A DNA stretch of 64,000 bases, from assembly GCF_037300705.1 (NCBI RefSeq), contig NZ_CP147776.1, positions 2,294,001-2,358,000 on the forward strand. The letters run 5' to 3'. The notes below the pieces were generated by a model. The model was not told where the DNA came from. It did not search any database and was given only the letters and a program-made list of their open reading frames with translations. Source of the stretch: Massilia sp. W12 (GTDB lineage: Bacteria > Pseudomonadota > Gammaproteobacteria > Burkholderiales > Burkholderiaceae_D). Within the stretch, counting starts at the first letter, position 1. Each line of letters starts with the position of its first letter. The translations under genes and the position numbers were made by a program. Below are positions 1 through 9,197 of the stretch, piece after piece.

Positions 1-516
1 GGCCTCATGTGGCTTGAAGAAGTGGTCGATTTTGTGCTGCGTGGTGCGCTCAATCAATATGGCATTGTGCCGCGCAGCTTGATAGGTTTGCGCGGAATCG
101 TGTTGGCGCCATTTCTGCATGGCAATTTCACACATCTCATCGCCAATACCCTGCCTTTTGCCGTCCTGGCCTGGTTTGTGATGCTGCGCAGCATGCGGGA
201 TTTTGTGACGGTCAGCTTGTTGGTGATGCTGATTGGCGGCTTGGGCACATGGTTGGTCGCTGCGAGTAACACGGTGCATATCGGCGCCAGCGGCATGATT
301 TTCGGCTATCTGGGTTTTTTGCTGGCGCGCGGTTTTTTTGAGCGCAGTTGGATGGCTGTTTTACTGTCTGTCGCGGTGGCCTTTGTGTATGGCGGCGCTC
401 TATGGGGCGTGCTGCCGGGGCAAGCGGGCATTTCCTGGCAAGGACATTTGTTTGGCTTTGTTGGCGGCGTGCTGGCGGCGAAGTGGACGCCGGTAAAGGC
501 CAAACCGCGCCGATGA
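1..516 (+). CDS. Rhomboid family intramembrane serine protease (5' end cut by window edge)
   Basis: Intramembrane serine protease that cleaves transmembrane helices of membrane substrates; native substrate unknown. Counting from the Met at base 7, the catalytic Ser is in the GASG motif (Ser95) and the catalytic His is in WQGH (His147). Several hydrophobic helices alternate with short loops, and an N-terminal loop (FLHGNFTHLIAN) matches the family's HxxxxHLxxN region. The frame is open to base 1, and the 169 visible residues are shorter than the usual 190-210, so the true start probably lies outside the window. It converges on the truncated RlmI-like gene with a 37-base gap. Confidence 0.85.
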   Translation, partial: GLMWLEEVVDFVLRGALNQYGIVPRSLIGLRGIVLAPFLHGNFTHLIANTLPFAVLAWFVMLRSMRDFVTVSLLVMLIGGLGTWLVAASNTVHIGASGMIFGYLGFLLARGFFERSWMAVLLSVAVAFVYGGALWGVLPGQAGISWQGHLFGFVGGVLAAKWTPVKAKPRR

Positions 517-553
517 GGCGCGGCTTGCTTTGCGCGGAATCTGTTCAATTCCC

Positions 554-1192
554 TTATTTCGGATAGTGAAACCCGGTGCGGATATCCATAGGCCGCAGCC
601 GCCCGCCATCGCGCACCATCAGGCGCTGCGGCGGCTCGTCGCCGGCCAGCGCGCGCTGGATGGGCGGCAAGCCTTCGCTCTTGCGCATGGGCGTATCGCC
701 GCGCTGATAGACGTTATTGCATTGTGTGGCTTTGATCAGGGCTTGCGCAATCGCCACTTTCCACAGCTCGACGCCAGCAGCGTTGAACTGGCACACCAGA
801 TAACCATCAGGGCCGCCATAGCTCTGCACCAGCAAGCCGGGCAAGCCTTCCTGCTCGCCGTCAATCAGCAAAAACAAGTCCTGCGGATCGGCAGCCTGCA
901 GTGCGGCGGCGCGTTTGCTGAAGGCGGCTTGCACGCGCCGTTTGATCATGGCGTGGTCGATCGGCTCGTCTTCGCGCAAGGTCCAGACGCGCGCAGCGGC
1001 GACCTGGGATTTGGCGTTATAGGCGGCGCGCGCCAGAAATTGGCGCGCTGAGGTTTGCACCAGCGCTGTGCTGCCCGGCGTATTGCGCTCCTTCGGCGTG
1101 CCTTCGACTTTTTCGATGGCGGTGGCGTAAATCAGCGGGTCGCCGGCGAGCAAGCGTTTTTCCTTGCCTTGTTTGATGGTGATAATCAGCAT
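554..1192 (-). pseudogene. Truncated RlmI-like 23S rRNA methyltransferase (N-terminal PUA part only)
   Basis: RlmI-type enzymes (about 395 residues) methylate C5 of a 23S rRNA cytosine and consist of an N-terminal PUA domain, a middle EEHEE domain and a C-terminal SAM-binding Rossmann domain. This frame encodes 212 residues that follow the family through the PUA and middle domains (FLARAAYN, EDEPIDHAMIKRR, EGLPGLLVQSYGG, RKSEGLPP). It stops at RTGFHYPK, exactly where relatives continue into the SAM-binding domain (KTGFYLDQR-type motif). Nothing resembling the missing half follows; the next gene is convergent. The start at 1192 was chosen because the protein there begins MLIITIKQGKEK, as in relatives. 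It is either a decayed gene or a stand-alone RNA-binding remnant without methyltransferase activity. Confidence 0.75.
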
Positions 1193-1218
1193 ATTTTCTG
1201 TATTTCCTGTGTTGGTGA

Positions 1219-1668
1219 TTACTTCGCCCGGCGCGCCAATTCCCGATCCAGCGCATTGGCGAAGTTTTGGCGGTCGGCCTGGTTGAACGGGGCCGGGCCG
1301 CCGGTATCGACGCCGGCGCCGCGCAGTTCTTCCATGAAGGCGCGCATGCTCAGTTGCTGGGCAATCGTGTCCTTGGTGTACCACTCGCCGCGCGGATTGA
1401 GCGGCAGACCACCTTTTTCCAGCACCTGCGCAGCTAATGGAATGTCGGCGGTGATGACGATGTCGCCGGGGTTGAGCCGGGCTAGGATTTCGGCGTCCGC
1501 CGCATCCGCGCCCGCTGGCGCCTGAAATGCGCGGATGAAACGCGAGCCGGGCACGCGCAGCAATTGGTTGGCCACCAGGGTGAGCTGGAGTTGGCGGCGC
1601 TCGGCCAGCCGGTACAGAATATCCTTGATGACGGCAGGGCAGGCGTCAGCATCAACCCAGATGTGCAT
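1219..1668 (-). CDS. YaiI/YqxD family protein (UPF0178, DUF188)
   Basis: A 149-residue protein of the widespread YaiI/YqxD family, whose PIN/NYN-like fold with conserved acidic residues suggests a nuclease, although no function is established. The diagnostic N-terminus [11 protein letters not shown] carries the invariant Asp pair (D6, D8). The internal blocks TADIPLA and NPRGEWYT are also typical, and the length is normal (about 150). The start at 1668 is fixed by this N-terminus; an in-frame extension upstream is not conserved. It is transcribed in the same direction as the truncated RlmI-like gene 26 bases away and divergently from the OsmC-YcaO gene. Confidence 0.88.
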   Translation of the reverse strand: MHIWVDADACPAVIKDILYRLAERRQLQLTLVANQLLRVPGSRFIRAFQAPAGADAADAEILARLNPGDIVITADIPLAAQVLEKGGLPLNPRGEWYTKDTIAQQLSMRAFMEELRGAGVDTGGPAPFNQADRQNFANALDRELARRAK

Positions 1669-1776
1669 AGTGTGAGGGGGCAGAGTTACAGGACGCCACA
1701 TTGTAAAGCATCCTTCATCCCCGCCTTGGGCGATAATACGGCCTTACGCATTTTGCCCACCAATTTTGGAATCCCC

Positions 1777-3978
1777 ATGGAAATCAAGGTAAATTTTCTC
1801 GACAAGCTTCGTCTTGAGGCCAAATTTGACGACTTCACCGTCATCGCAGACCAGCCGATCCGCTACAAGGGCGACGGCTCCGCGCCGGGGCCGTTTGACT
1901 ATTTTCTGGTTTCCTCGGCCATGTGCGCCGCCTATTTCGTGAAGCTGTATTGCAATACGCGCGATATCTCGACCGAGAATATCCGTCTCTCCCATAACAA
2001 TATTGTCGATCCGGAAAACCGCTATAAGCAGACTTTCAAGATTCAAGTCGAGTTGCCGCCAGACATTTCAGAGAAAGACCGCATCGGCATCCTGCGCTCG
2101 ATCGAGCGCTGCACGGTCAAAAAAGTGGTGCAGGCCGGGCCGGATTTTGTGATTGAAGAAGTGGCGAATCTGGATGCTGATGCGCAAGCGCTGCTGGCGG
2201 TTTCACCGACTAACGAAACCAGCACCCGCATCCAGGGGAAGGATTTGCCGCTGGAACAGACCATCGCCAATATGAGCGCGACGCTGGCCAAATTGGGCAT
2301 CAAGATTGAAATCGCCTCCTGGCGCAATATCGTGCCCAATGTCTGGTCGCTGCATATTCGCGACGCCCATTCGCCGATGTGTTTCACCAATGGCAAGGGG
2401 GCGAGCAAAGAAAGCGCGCTGGCCTCGGCGCTGGGCGAATACATTGAACGCATCAGTTGCAACCATTTTTATGCCGGCGAATATTGGGGCGAAGAAATCG
2501 CCAATGCGTCCTTTGTGCACTATCCCGAAGAGCGTTGGTTCAAGCCGGGCAAGCGCGATACGCTGCCGCCTGAGATCCTGGACGAATACTGCCTCGATAT
2601 CTTTAATCCGGAAGGCGAGTTGCAAGGCTCGCACCTGATCGACACCAATTCCGGCAACAAGGCGCGCGGCATTTGTGCGCTGCCCTTCGTGCGCCAGTCG
2701 GATGGCGAAACTGTCTATTTCCCGGTGAACCTGGTGGAAAACCTGTTTGTCAGCAATGGCATGAGCGCCGGCAATACCCTGGCCGAAGCGCAGGTGCAAT
2801 GTCTGTCAGAAATCTTTGAGCGCGCCGTCAAGCGCGAGATTTTGGAAGGCGAAATCGCCTTGCCCGATGTGCCGCAAGAGGTGCTGGCCAAGTATCCCGG
2901 CATTCTGGCCGGCATTCAGGGGCTGGAAGAGCAGGGCTTTCCGGTGCTGGTGAAAGATGCTTCGCTGGGCGGGCAGTATCCGGTGATGTGCGTGACTTTG
3001 ATGAATCCGCGCACCGGCGGCGTATTTGCCTCCTTTGGCGCGCATCCCAGCTTTGAAGTCGCCTTGGAGCGCAGCCTGACCGAGCTGCTGCAGGGGCGCA
3101 GCTTTGAAGGCTTGAATGATTTGCCGCCGCCCACCTTCAGCAGCGAAGCCGTGACTGAGCCTTACAACTTCGTCGAACACTTCATTGATTCGAGCGGGAT
3201 TGTGTCCTGGCGCTTCTTCAGCGCCAAGGCCGATTATGAGTTTGTCGAGTGGGACTTCTCGGGCCAGGGCGAGCATTCCAACGTGCAGGAAGCCGCCACC
3301 TTGTTTGGCATCCTCAAGCAGATTGGCAAAGAATCGTATATGGCGGTGTACCAGCATTTAGGGGCGACTGCCTGCCGCATCCTGGTTCCTGCGTATTCAG
3401 AAATTTATCCGGTCGAAGACCTGGTGTGGGACAACACCAATAAGGCCTTGCTGTTCCGCGCCGATATTCTGAACCTGCACAAGCTGGATGATGACAAGCT
3501 GGAGGCGTTGCTGGACAGGATGGAAAACAATGAGCTGGATGAGCATGGCGATATTGCGACCCTGATCGGCATCGAGTTTGATGAAAACACAGTCTGGGGC
3601 CAACTCACCGTGCTGGAATTGAAGCTGCTGATTCACCTGGCATTGCAGCATTACGAGGAGGCGCTGGATCTGGTCGGCGCATTCTTGCAATACAACGACA
3701 ACACGGTCGAGCGCCGCCTGTTTTATCAAGCCATGAAGGCCGTGCTGGAAATTGCGCTGGATGATGAACTTGCGCTGCAAGACTACGAAGCCAATTTGCG
3801 CCGCATGTTTGGCAATGCGCGCATGGACGCGGTGATCGGCTCGGTGGATGGCAGTGTGCGTTTCTACGGCCTGACCCCGACCAGCATGCAACTCGACGGA
3901 CTGGAGCGGCATGCGCGCAAGCTTGACAGCTACCGCAAACTGCACGCGGCGCGCGCCAAGGCGGTTGCAGGGCAGTGA
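1777..3978 (+). CDS. OsmC domain/YcaO domain fusion protein
   Basis: A 733-residue fusion. Residues 1 to about 130 are OsmC-like, with Cys50 (SSAMC) and Cys112 (ERC) at the positions of the peroxidatic and resolving cysteines. Residues about 160-560 are a YcaO ATP-binding domain with the signatures GKGASKESALASALGEYIER and LSEIFERAVK. The C-terminal ~170 residues are helical and TPR-like. E. coli YcaO assists RimO-dependent methylthiolation of ribosomal protein S12, while azoline-forming YcaO proteins modify peptides. No precursor peptide or partner dehydrogenase lies nearby, so the E. coli-like housekeeping role is the better inference. ATG 1777 begins the OsmC fold; upstream sequence overlaps the divergent yaiI gene. 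Confidence 0.9.
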   Translation: MEIKVNFLDKLRLEAKFDDFTVIADQPIRYKGDGSAPGPFDYFLVSSAMCAAYFVKLYCNTRDISTENIRLSHNNIVDPENRYKQTFKIQVELPPDISEKDRIGILRSIERCTVKKVVQAGPDFVIEEVANLDADAQALLAVSPTNETSTRIQGKDLPLEQTIANMSATLAKLGIKIEIASWRNIVPNVWSLHIRDAHSPMCFTNGKGASKESALASALGEYIERISCNHFYAGEYWGEEIANASFVHYPEERWFKPGKRDTLPPEILDEYCLDIFNPEGELQGSHLIDTNSGNKARGICALPFVRQSDGETVYFPVNLVENLFVSNGMSAGNTLAEAQVQCLSEIFERAVKREILEGEIALPDVPQEVLAKYPGILAGIQGLEEQGFPVLVKDASLGGQYPVMCVTLMNPRTGGVFASFGAHPSFEVALERSLTELLQGRSFEGLNDLPPPTFSSEAVTEPYNFVEHFIDSSGIVSWRFFSAKADYEFVEWDFSGQGEHSNVQEAATLFGILKQIGKESYMAVYQHLGATACRILVPAYSEIYPVEDLVWDNTNKALLFRADILNLHKLDDDKLEALLDRMENNELDEHGDIATLIGIEFDENTVWGQLTVLELKLLIHLALQHYEEALDLVGAFLQYNDNTVERRLFYQAMKAVLEIALDDELALQDYEANLRRMFGNARMDAVIGSVDGSVRFYGLTPTSMQLDGLERHARKLDSYRKLHAARAKAVAGQ

Positions 3979-4011
3979 TCTTGCAACTGGGCGATGGTCA
4001 AGGCGCAGCGC

Positions 4012-4662
4012 TTAAGCATGCGCCCGCAAGGCGCCGGACAGCAGGATCTCAAGCCCGCTCCCATGCGGCACATGCTGCAATAAAGCCCTGGCCACCGGCT
4101 GCGCCCCTATCGGCTTGTAATTCGCCGGAATCAAAAAGCCCAACAGCCTGCCGGCCGCTGCGCCCCATTCTTCGCCGGGGCGCTCAGGCTGGCCCAGGGC
4201 TTTTCTGTCGCCCGTCAGCATCGAAGGCCGCGCAATCACCAGACGGGTGAACGCCATCGCCTGCAAAGCCTCTTCCAATTCGCCTTTGACACGGCTGTAA
4301 AACACGGCCGACCTGGCATGCGCGCCCATGGCGCTGACCAGTCCCGCGCGCGTGGCTCCGGCCGCCAGCGCGGCTTTGGCCACCGCCAGATTGGCGTCAA
4401 AATCCACCGCGCGGAAAGCCGCCTGACTGCCGGCGATTTTGATGGTTGTGCCCAGCGCCAGATACACTTCATCAGCGGGCGGCAGGGCGGGCAGATGGTG
4501 AAAATCCACCACATGCGACTGTAATTTGGTGTGCGTGGCGGCCAGCGGGCGGCGGCCCAGGCTGTGGACGCGGCCCACCGTTGGGTCGGCCAGCAAGCCG
4601 GCTAAGATTTCCTGCCCCACCAGGCCGCTGGCCCCGGCGATGATGACGTTGCGTGTTGTCAT
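4012..4662 (-). CDS. NAD(P)-binding SDR-like (atypical epimerase/HTATIP2-like) protein
   Basis: A 216-residue Rossmann-fold protein. The N-terminal dinucleotide-binding motif is GASGLVGQ (residues 10-17), preceded by a beta strand. Later come LALGTT, SAMGAHARSAVFYSRVKGE (a Ser plus YxxxK arrangement as in extended/atypical SDRs) and ARPSMLTGDR, a block typical of the HTATIP2/YbjT-like NAD(P)H-binding group. The substrate is unknown. It converges on the OsmC-YcaO gene (33-base gap) and is divergent from the toxin-antitoxin locus. Confidence 0.8.
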   Translation of the reverse strand: MTTRNVIIAGASGLVGQEILAGLLADPTVGRVHSLGRRPLAATHTKLQSHVVDFHHLPALPPADEVYLALGTTIKIAGSQAAFRAVDFDANLAVAKAALAAGATRAGLVSAMGAHARSAVFYSRVKGELEEALQAMAFTRLVIARPSMLTGDRKALGQPERPGEEWGAAAGRLLGFLIPANYKPIGAQPVARALLQHVPHGSGLEILLSGALRAHA

Positions 4663-4757
4663 GGCGACTCCTTTCGCTATCTATTTTATGCGCCGGGGAT
4701 GCATCCTGGCGTCAGGTTTTTAAGGCGTGTTGAAGTGCAGTATGACGTTATGAAAAC

Positions 4758-4765
4758 GTATATAC
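4758..4765. promoter_or_regulatory. Palindrome upstream of toxin-antitoxin locus, possible operator
   Basis: A perfect 8-base palindrome (GTATATAC) lies 31 bases upstream of the antitoxin start, with a partial CGTAT repeat a few bases later. Toxin-antitoxin operons are usually autorepressed at such sites by the antitoxin, but the DNA-binding part of this antitoxin is interrupted. The assignment rests only on position and symmetry. Confidence 0.3.
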
Positions 4766-4795
4766 TTCTTTCGTATCAAACCAGGGAATGAGACC

Positions 4796-5071
4796 ATGTC
4801 TAAAGAAGCTGTTTTTACGATGAAGCTCGAAGAAGAGTTGCGCGCCGACTTTTTGGCGGAAGCGTAAGCGGCGCATCGGCCTGCTTCGCAGATTATGCGG
4901 GAACTGATGCGCGAATTTGTGCAGAACCAGCGTCAGGCGCGTGAGTATGAGGCTTTTCTGAGTCAGAAAGTGGCGGCGGCGCGCGCTTCCATGCAAGCCG
5001 GCGTTGGTCACGATAATGATGAAGTGGAGGCCATGTTTGCGGCCAGGCGGGCTGCCGTAAAAACGGCATGA
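4796..5071 (+). pseudogene. Antitoxin of ParE/RelE-type module, interrupted by an in-frame stop
   Basis: Read through its stop, this frame gives a 91-residue ribbon-helix-helix-type antitoxin (MSKEAVFTMKLEEELRADF..., then ASQIMRELMREFV and a charged C-terminus ending EVEAMFAARRAAVKTA). A TAA at 4865-4867 (codon 24) interrupts it inside the DNA-binding domain; a Glu codon is expected there, so one base change explains it. The remaining frame is intact to 5071 and overlaps the toxin start by four bases (ATGA), the normal arrangement. Reinitiation at ATG 4895 could still yield the toxin-binding C-terminal half. A sequencing error cannot be excluded. Confidence 0.78.
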
Positions 5072-5340
5072 AAGTAATCTGGACGCCGCAGGCGCTGCAA
5101 GACCGTGAAGCGATCTGGCTCACGATTGTACAAAATAAGCCGCAAGCGGCATCCAAATTGGATGAGGCGTTTAGTGAGGCAGCGGTAAAACTGGCCGTGC
5201 ATCCCATGTTTGGGCGTGTCGGCCTGCTTCATGCCACCCGTGAATTGATCGTGCATCAAAACTATCGTCTGGTATATGAGATTGATCATGAGGAAGTTTG
5301 GATATTGGCGCTTGTGCATGCCGGGCAGAGCTGGCCATGA
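5068..5340 (+). CDS. ParE/RelE family toxin
   Basis: A 90-residue protein of the RelE/ParE superfamily. It begins MKVIWTPQALQDREAIW, the usual helix-rich start, and continues with HPMFGRVG and TRELIVHQNYRLVYEI, the characteristic beta-sheet core, ending EEVWILALVHAGQSWP. Members inhibit gyrase (ParE) or cleave ribosome-bound mRNA (RelE); the ParE subgroup fits better by the HPxxGRxG...TRELxVxxNYRLVY pattern. The frame is undamaged even though the antitoxin has a stop codon, so the toxin may be inactive, unexpressed, or neutralised by a reinitiated antitoxin fragment or another antitoxin. Confidence 0.85.
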   Translation: MKVIWTPQALQDREAIWLTIVQNKPQAASKLDEAFSEAAVKLAVHPMFGRVGLLHATRELIVHQNYRLVYEIDHEEVWILALVHAGQSWP

Positions 5341-5407
5341 TTTTTGCTGGCGGCTGCAGATTTCACGCCAGCCGCCAAGCGCCGCACAAATACATTACAA
5401 TGCACGG

Positions 5408-5435
5408 CCCCCTCTGTTTGAGGGGGTTTTGTTTT
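5408..5435 (+). terminator. Intrinsic terminator or leader hairpin before queE
   Basis: A 7-bp GC-rich stem (CCCCCTC / GAGGGGG, loop TGTTT) is followed by TTTTGTTTT. It can terminate the toxin transcript. It also lies only 11 bases before the queE start and just downstream of a TACAAT box (5396-5401), so it could act as an attenuator in the queE leader. Confidence 0.6.
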
Positions 5436-5446
5436 GAGAGAAGGCT

Positions 5447-6091
5447 ATGACATACAGCGTCAAAGAAATGTTTTACACCCTGCAGGGAGAAGGCGCACAA
5501 AGCGGGCGGCCTGCAGTGTTTTGCCGTTTTTCCGGTTGCAATCTGTGGACCGGGCGCGAGCAGGATCGCGCCACTGCGGTGTGCCAGTTTTGCGATACCG
5601 ATTTTGTCGGCACGGATGGCGTGGACGGCGGCAAGTTTGCCAGCGCGGATGAATTAGCGCAGAAATTGGCCAGCTTGTGGCCGGCAGGGCAGGGCCATCG
5701 CTACGTGGTGTGCACCGGCGGCGAGCCGCTCTTGCAACTTGATGCGCATTTGATTGATGCGCTGCATGCGCAGGGTTTTACGATTGCGATAGAAACCAAT
5801 GGCACCTTGCCGGTGCCGCCCGGAATTGACTGGGTCTGCGTCTCGCCCAAATTAGGCTCGGAATTGGTGGTGACGCGCGGCAATGAAATTAAAGTGGTCA
5901 TTCCACAAAGCAAGCCGGGATTGCTGCAGGATTTGCATTATTATCAAGGCCTTGATTTTGAACACTTTTTTCTGCAGGCCATGGATAGCGCCGGGCGTGA
6001 TTTGAATCTGCGCCTGGCGATTCAGACATGTAAGGACATGCCGCGCTGGCGCTTGAGCCTGCAAACACATAAACTGCTGCAAATCCCCTGA
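5447..6091 (+). CDS. queE: 7-carboxy-7-deazaguanine synthase
   Basis: Radical SAM enzyme that contracts 6-carboxytetrahydropterin to 7-carboxy-7-deazaguanine in queuosine synthesis. The 214-residue protein starts MTYSVKEMFYTLQGEG, as QueE does. Its cluster-binding cysteines have the family's expanded spacing C-x14-C-x2-C (C31, C46, C49) instead of the usual CxxxCxxC. TGGEPLLQ and ETNGTLPVP are the SAM-binding blocks. queD follows after 19 bases and tadA overlaps queD, making a unit devoted to wobble-position tRNA modification. queC is not in this window. Confidence 0.95.
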   Translation: MTYSVKEMFYTLQGEGAQSGRPAVFCRFSGCNLWTGREQDRATAVCQFCDTDFVGTDGVDGGKFASADELAQKLASLWPAGQGHRYVVCTGGEPLLQLDAHLIDALHAQGFTIAIETNGTLPVPPGIDWVCVSPKLGSELVVTRGNEIKVVIPQSKPGLLQDLHYYQGLDFEHFFLQAMDSAGRDLNLRLAIQTCKDMPRWRLSLQTHKLLQIP

Positions 6092-6110
6092 GCGCAGCCA
6101 GGAATACAAT

Positions 6111-7068
<958 letters not shown>

Positions 7069-7073
7069 TTCCC

Positions 7074-8741
7074 ATGAAAATGCAATATTTAAGCGCGCTT
7101 GACGCCAGTTTCCTGCACATGGAAACGCCGGAAATGCCGATGCATGTCGGCGGCATGAATCTGTTTGAATTGCCGCGCGGTTTTGACGGCGATTTTTACG
7201 AAGTCGTGAAGCGCCATGTGCAGCAGCGCTTGCATCTGGCGCCGATTTTCACGCGCAAGCTGGCCTTGATGCCGTTTGAATTAGCCAACCCGGTTTGGAT
7301 TGAAGATGATGCGCTGGACCTGGATTACCATGTGCGCAAAATCGTCTTGCCCAAGCCCGGCAGCCTGGCGCAATTGCAAGCTTATGTCGGGCGCCTGCAT
7401 TCCAGCCTGCTCGACCGCAGCCGCCCCTTGTGGGAGTTTTATATATTTGAGGGCTTGGAAAACGGCCAGGCGGCGTTTTACTCCAAGATTCACCATGCCG
7501 CCCTCGATGGTCAGGGGGCTGCGGCCTTAGCGCAAGTCTTGCTGGATATTTCTCCTGTGCCGCGCGATGTGCCGCCGCCTTTGCTCAAGCGCAAGCAGGC
7601 GTATCAACCCAGCGTCAGCGAATTATTGAGCGCCGCCGCGCAAGACGCTTGGCGCCAAAGCGTGCAGATCGCCAAAACCTTGCCGCAGGGCGTCAAAGCC
7701 GCCGGCGCATTGCTCAAACATGCCTGGGAGGCGCGCGGCCAGGAACACGCCAAAACCGGCGTCGGTTTTGCCCCGCGCACCCCCTTGAATGTATCAGTCA
7801 CGAATCAACGCCTGTTTGCCACCGCCAGTTTGCCGTTCAATGAAGTCAGGGCGATTGCCAAGGCGTTTGAGGTCAGTGTCAATGATGTGGTGCTGGCGAC
7901 TTGCAGCGGCGCTTTGCGCGCCTGGCTGGCGCGGCATGCGGCGCTGCCTTCGCGCTCGCTGTTGACGGCGATGCCGGTCAGCCTGCGCCAAGAGGGCAAT
8001 ACCGATTTGAATAATCAGGTCAGTATGATGCGCATGCATCTGGCCAGCAATATCGCCGACCCTGTCAAACGTTTGCAGCGCATCCATGCCCACGCCAAGA
8101 CCCTGAAAAAAACGCTGGGCAGCGTGAAATCGGTTTTGCCGACCAATCTGCCGAGTATCGGCCTGCCCTGGTTGATGACCGGCTTAACCTCTTTTTATGC
8201 GCGCTCGCGTCTGGCTGACCGCATGAGTCCGCTGGCGAATCTGGTGATTTCCAATGTGCCGGGGCCGCAAATGGATTTATATCTGGCCGGCGCCAAAATG
8301 CTGAGCAACTTCCCGGTGTCGATTGTGGCGCATGGCATGGGCTTGAATATCACCGTGCAAAGCTATGCCGGCAAACTCGATATCGGCATGATCGCCTGTC
8401 GCCGTGCGATGCCGGATCTGGCTGATTTTGCCGAGATGATGACAGAAGCGCATGCTGAATTGCTGGCAGCCGCCAAAGCTGTTGTCGCGTCTGATGTTGG
8501 TGAAAAGCCGGCCAGCGAGGGAAAAGCGCGCCGTCGCGCCGCAGCCAAGGCAGTGAAGCCTGCCGGGGCGGAAAAGGCAGCTAAACCGGTTAAACCGGCC
8601 AAGTCGGCTAAGGCGAAGCAGACAGAGGCGGTGGCCGATGCGTCTGCGCCAGCCAAACCAAAACGCACGCCACGCGCGAGAAAAGCGCTACAGACGCCGC
8701 AAGACGGGCATACAGAAGAACCTGGGCGTACTGCTGACTGA
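7074..8741 (+). CDS. Wax ester synthase/acyl-CoA:diacylglycerol acyltransferase (WS/DGAT)
   Basis: Membrane-associated acyltransferase making wax esters or triacylglycerol from acyl-CoA. The 555-residue protein begins MKMQYLSALDASFLHMETP and carries the catalytic HHxxxDG motif as HHAALDG (residues 140-146). Other family blocks are PLWEFYIFEGL, NDVVLATCSGALRAWL and SNVPGPQMDLYLAGA. The last ~85 residues are low-complexity, rich in Lys, Ala and Pro, and histone-H1-like, a tail seen on some proteobacterial homologues and possibly binding DNA or granules. It follows tadA after 5 bases. Confidence 0.92.
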   Translation: MKMQYLSALDASFLHMETPEMPMHVGGMNLFELPRGFDGDFYEVVKRHVQQRLHLAPIFTRKLALMPFELANPVWIEDDALDLDYHVRKIVLPKPGSLAQLQAYVGRLHSSLLDRSRPLWEFYIFEGLENGQAAFYSKIHHAALDGQGAAALAQVLLDISPVPRDVPPPLLKRKQAYQPSVSELLSAAAQDAWRQSVQIAKTLPQGVKAAGALLKHAWEARGQEHAKTGVGFAPRTPLNVSVTNQRLFATASLPFNEVRAIAKAFEVSVNDVVLATCSGALRAWLARHAALPSRSLLTAMPVSLRQEGNTDLNNQVSMMRMHLASNIADPVKRLQRIHAHAKTLKKTLGSVKSVLPTNLPSIGLPWLMTGLTSFYARSRLADRMSPLANLVISNVPGPQMDLYLAGAKMLSNFPVSIVAHGMGLNITVQSYAGKLDIGMIACRRAMPDLADFAEMMTEAHAELLAAAKAVVASDVGEKPASEGKARRRAAAKAVKPAGAEKAAKPVKPAKSAKAKQTEAVADASAPAKPKRTPRARKALQTPQDGHTEEPGRTAD

Positions 8742-8812
8742 ATCGCCAGACTGCGCTTACATCCGGCCCCGCCAGTATGCATGTGTCAATCCAGCAGGAT
8801 GCCGGGGGGGGA

Positions 8813-9139
8813 TTATTTTGGCTCCGGAGGCATATGCAGCGCCAACCACACGGTCTGCTGCGCCGGGTCAGTCCAACTGACGCGATGCTTGCAGCCGGCG
8901 GGAATCCAGCGCCAGTCGCCCGGCTTCAAGTCGCAGCGCTGACCGTCTTCCCATTCCAATTGGGCTGCGCCTTGCAGCACCATCACCCATTCATCTTTTT
9001 CCTGTTCAAACCAGCCTTGCGCCGGCGCGGTCTGCCCTTGCGAGACGATGCGTTCAAGCATGATCTCGCCGCTTTGCAGCAGCGGCGTGAATAATTCCTC
9101 AGTCAGCGCAGGTGGAATGTTTTCAAACAGATTTGGCAT
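8813..9139 (-). CDS. Cupin domain protein
   Basis: A 108-residue single-domain cupin. The pattern EKDEWVMVLQGAAQLEWEDG...LKPGDWRWIPAGCKHRVSWTD shows the two cupin motifs, including a late His (KHRV) of the metal site. The first motif has E and W where classic members have HxH, so the metal site may be atypical. The start at 9139 (MPNLFENIPP) fits relatives; a longer frame reaches back through the neighbouring terminator and is unlikely. Function is unknown. Confidence 0.8.
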   Translation of the reverse strand: MPNLFENIPPALTEELFTPLLQSGEIMLERIVSQGQTAPAQGWFEQEKDEWVMVLQGAAQLEWEDGQRCDLKPGDWRWIPAGCKHRVSWTDPAQQTVWLALHMPPEPK

Positions 9140-9150
9140 AGCGGCGGCAG

Positions 9151-9178
9151 AAAAACAAAAGCGGCCAAGAGGCCGCTT
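9151..9178 (-). terminator. Intrinsic terminator of the NlpC/P60 gene
   Basis: On the minus strand a perfect 8-bp stem (AAGCGGCC, loop TCTT, GGCCGCTT) is followed by TTGTTTTT. It lies 20 bases after the stop of the leftward NlpC/P60 gene and ahead of the cupin gene. Confidence 0.8.
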
Positions 9179-9197
9179 GAGTTGGATTGGCGGAAAG

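Noticed and set aside
1777-3978. YcaO protein as core of a modified-peptide (azoline) cluster
   Set aside because: No precursor peptide, dehydrogenase or exporter is adjacent, and the OsmC-YcaO fusion is a known housekeeping-type architecture.
5380-5446. A preQ1 riboswitch ahead of queE
   Set aside because: The leader holds only a short hairpin with a T-run. The A-rich tail and C-rich loop of the preQ1-I aptamer were not found.
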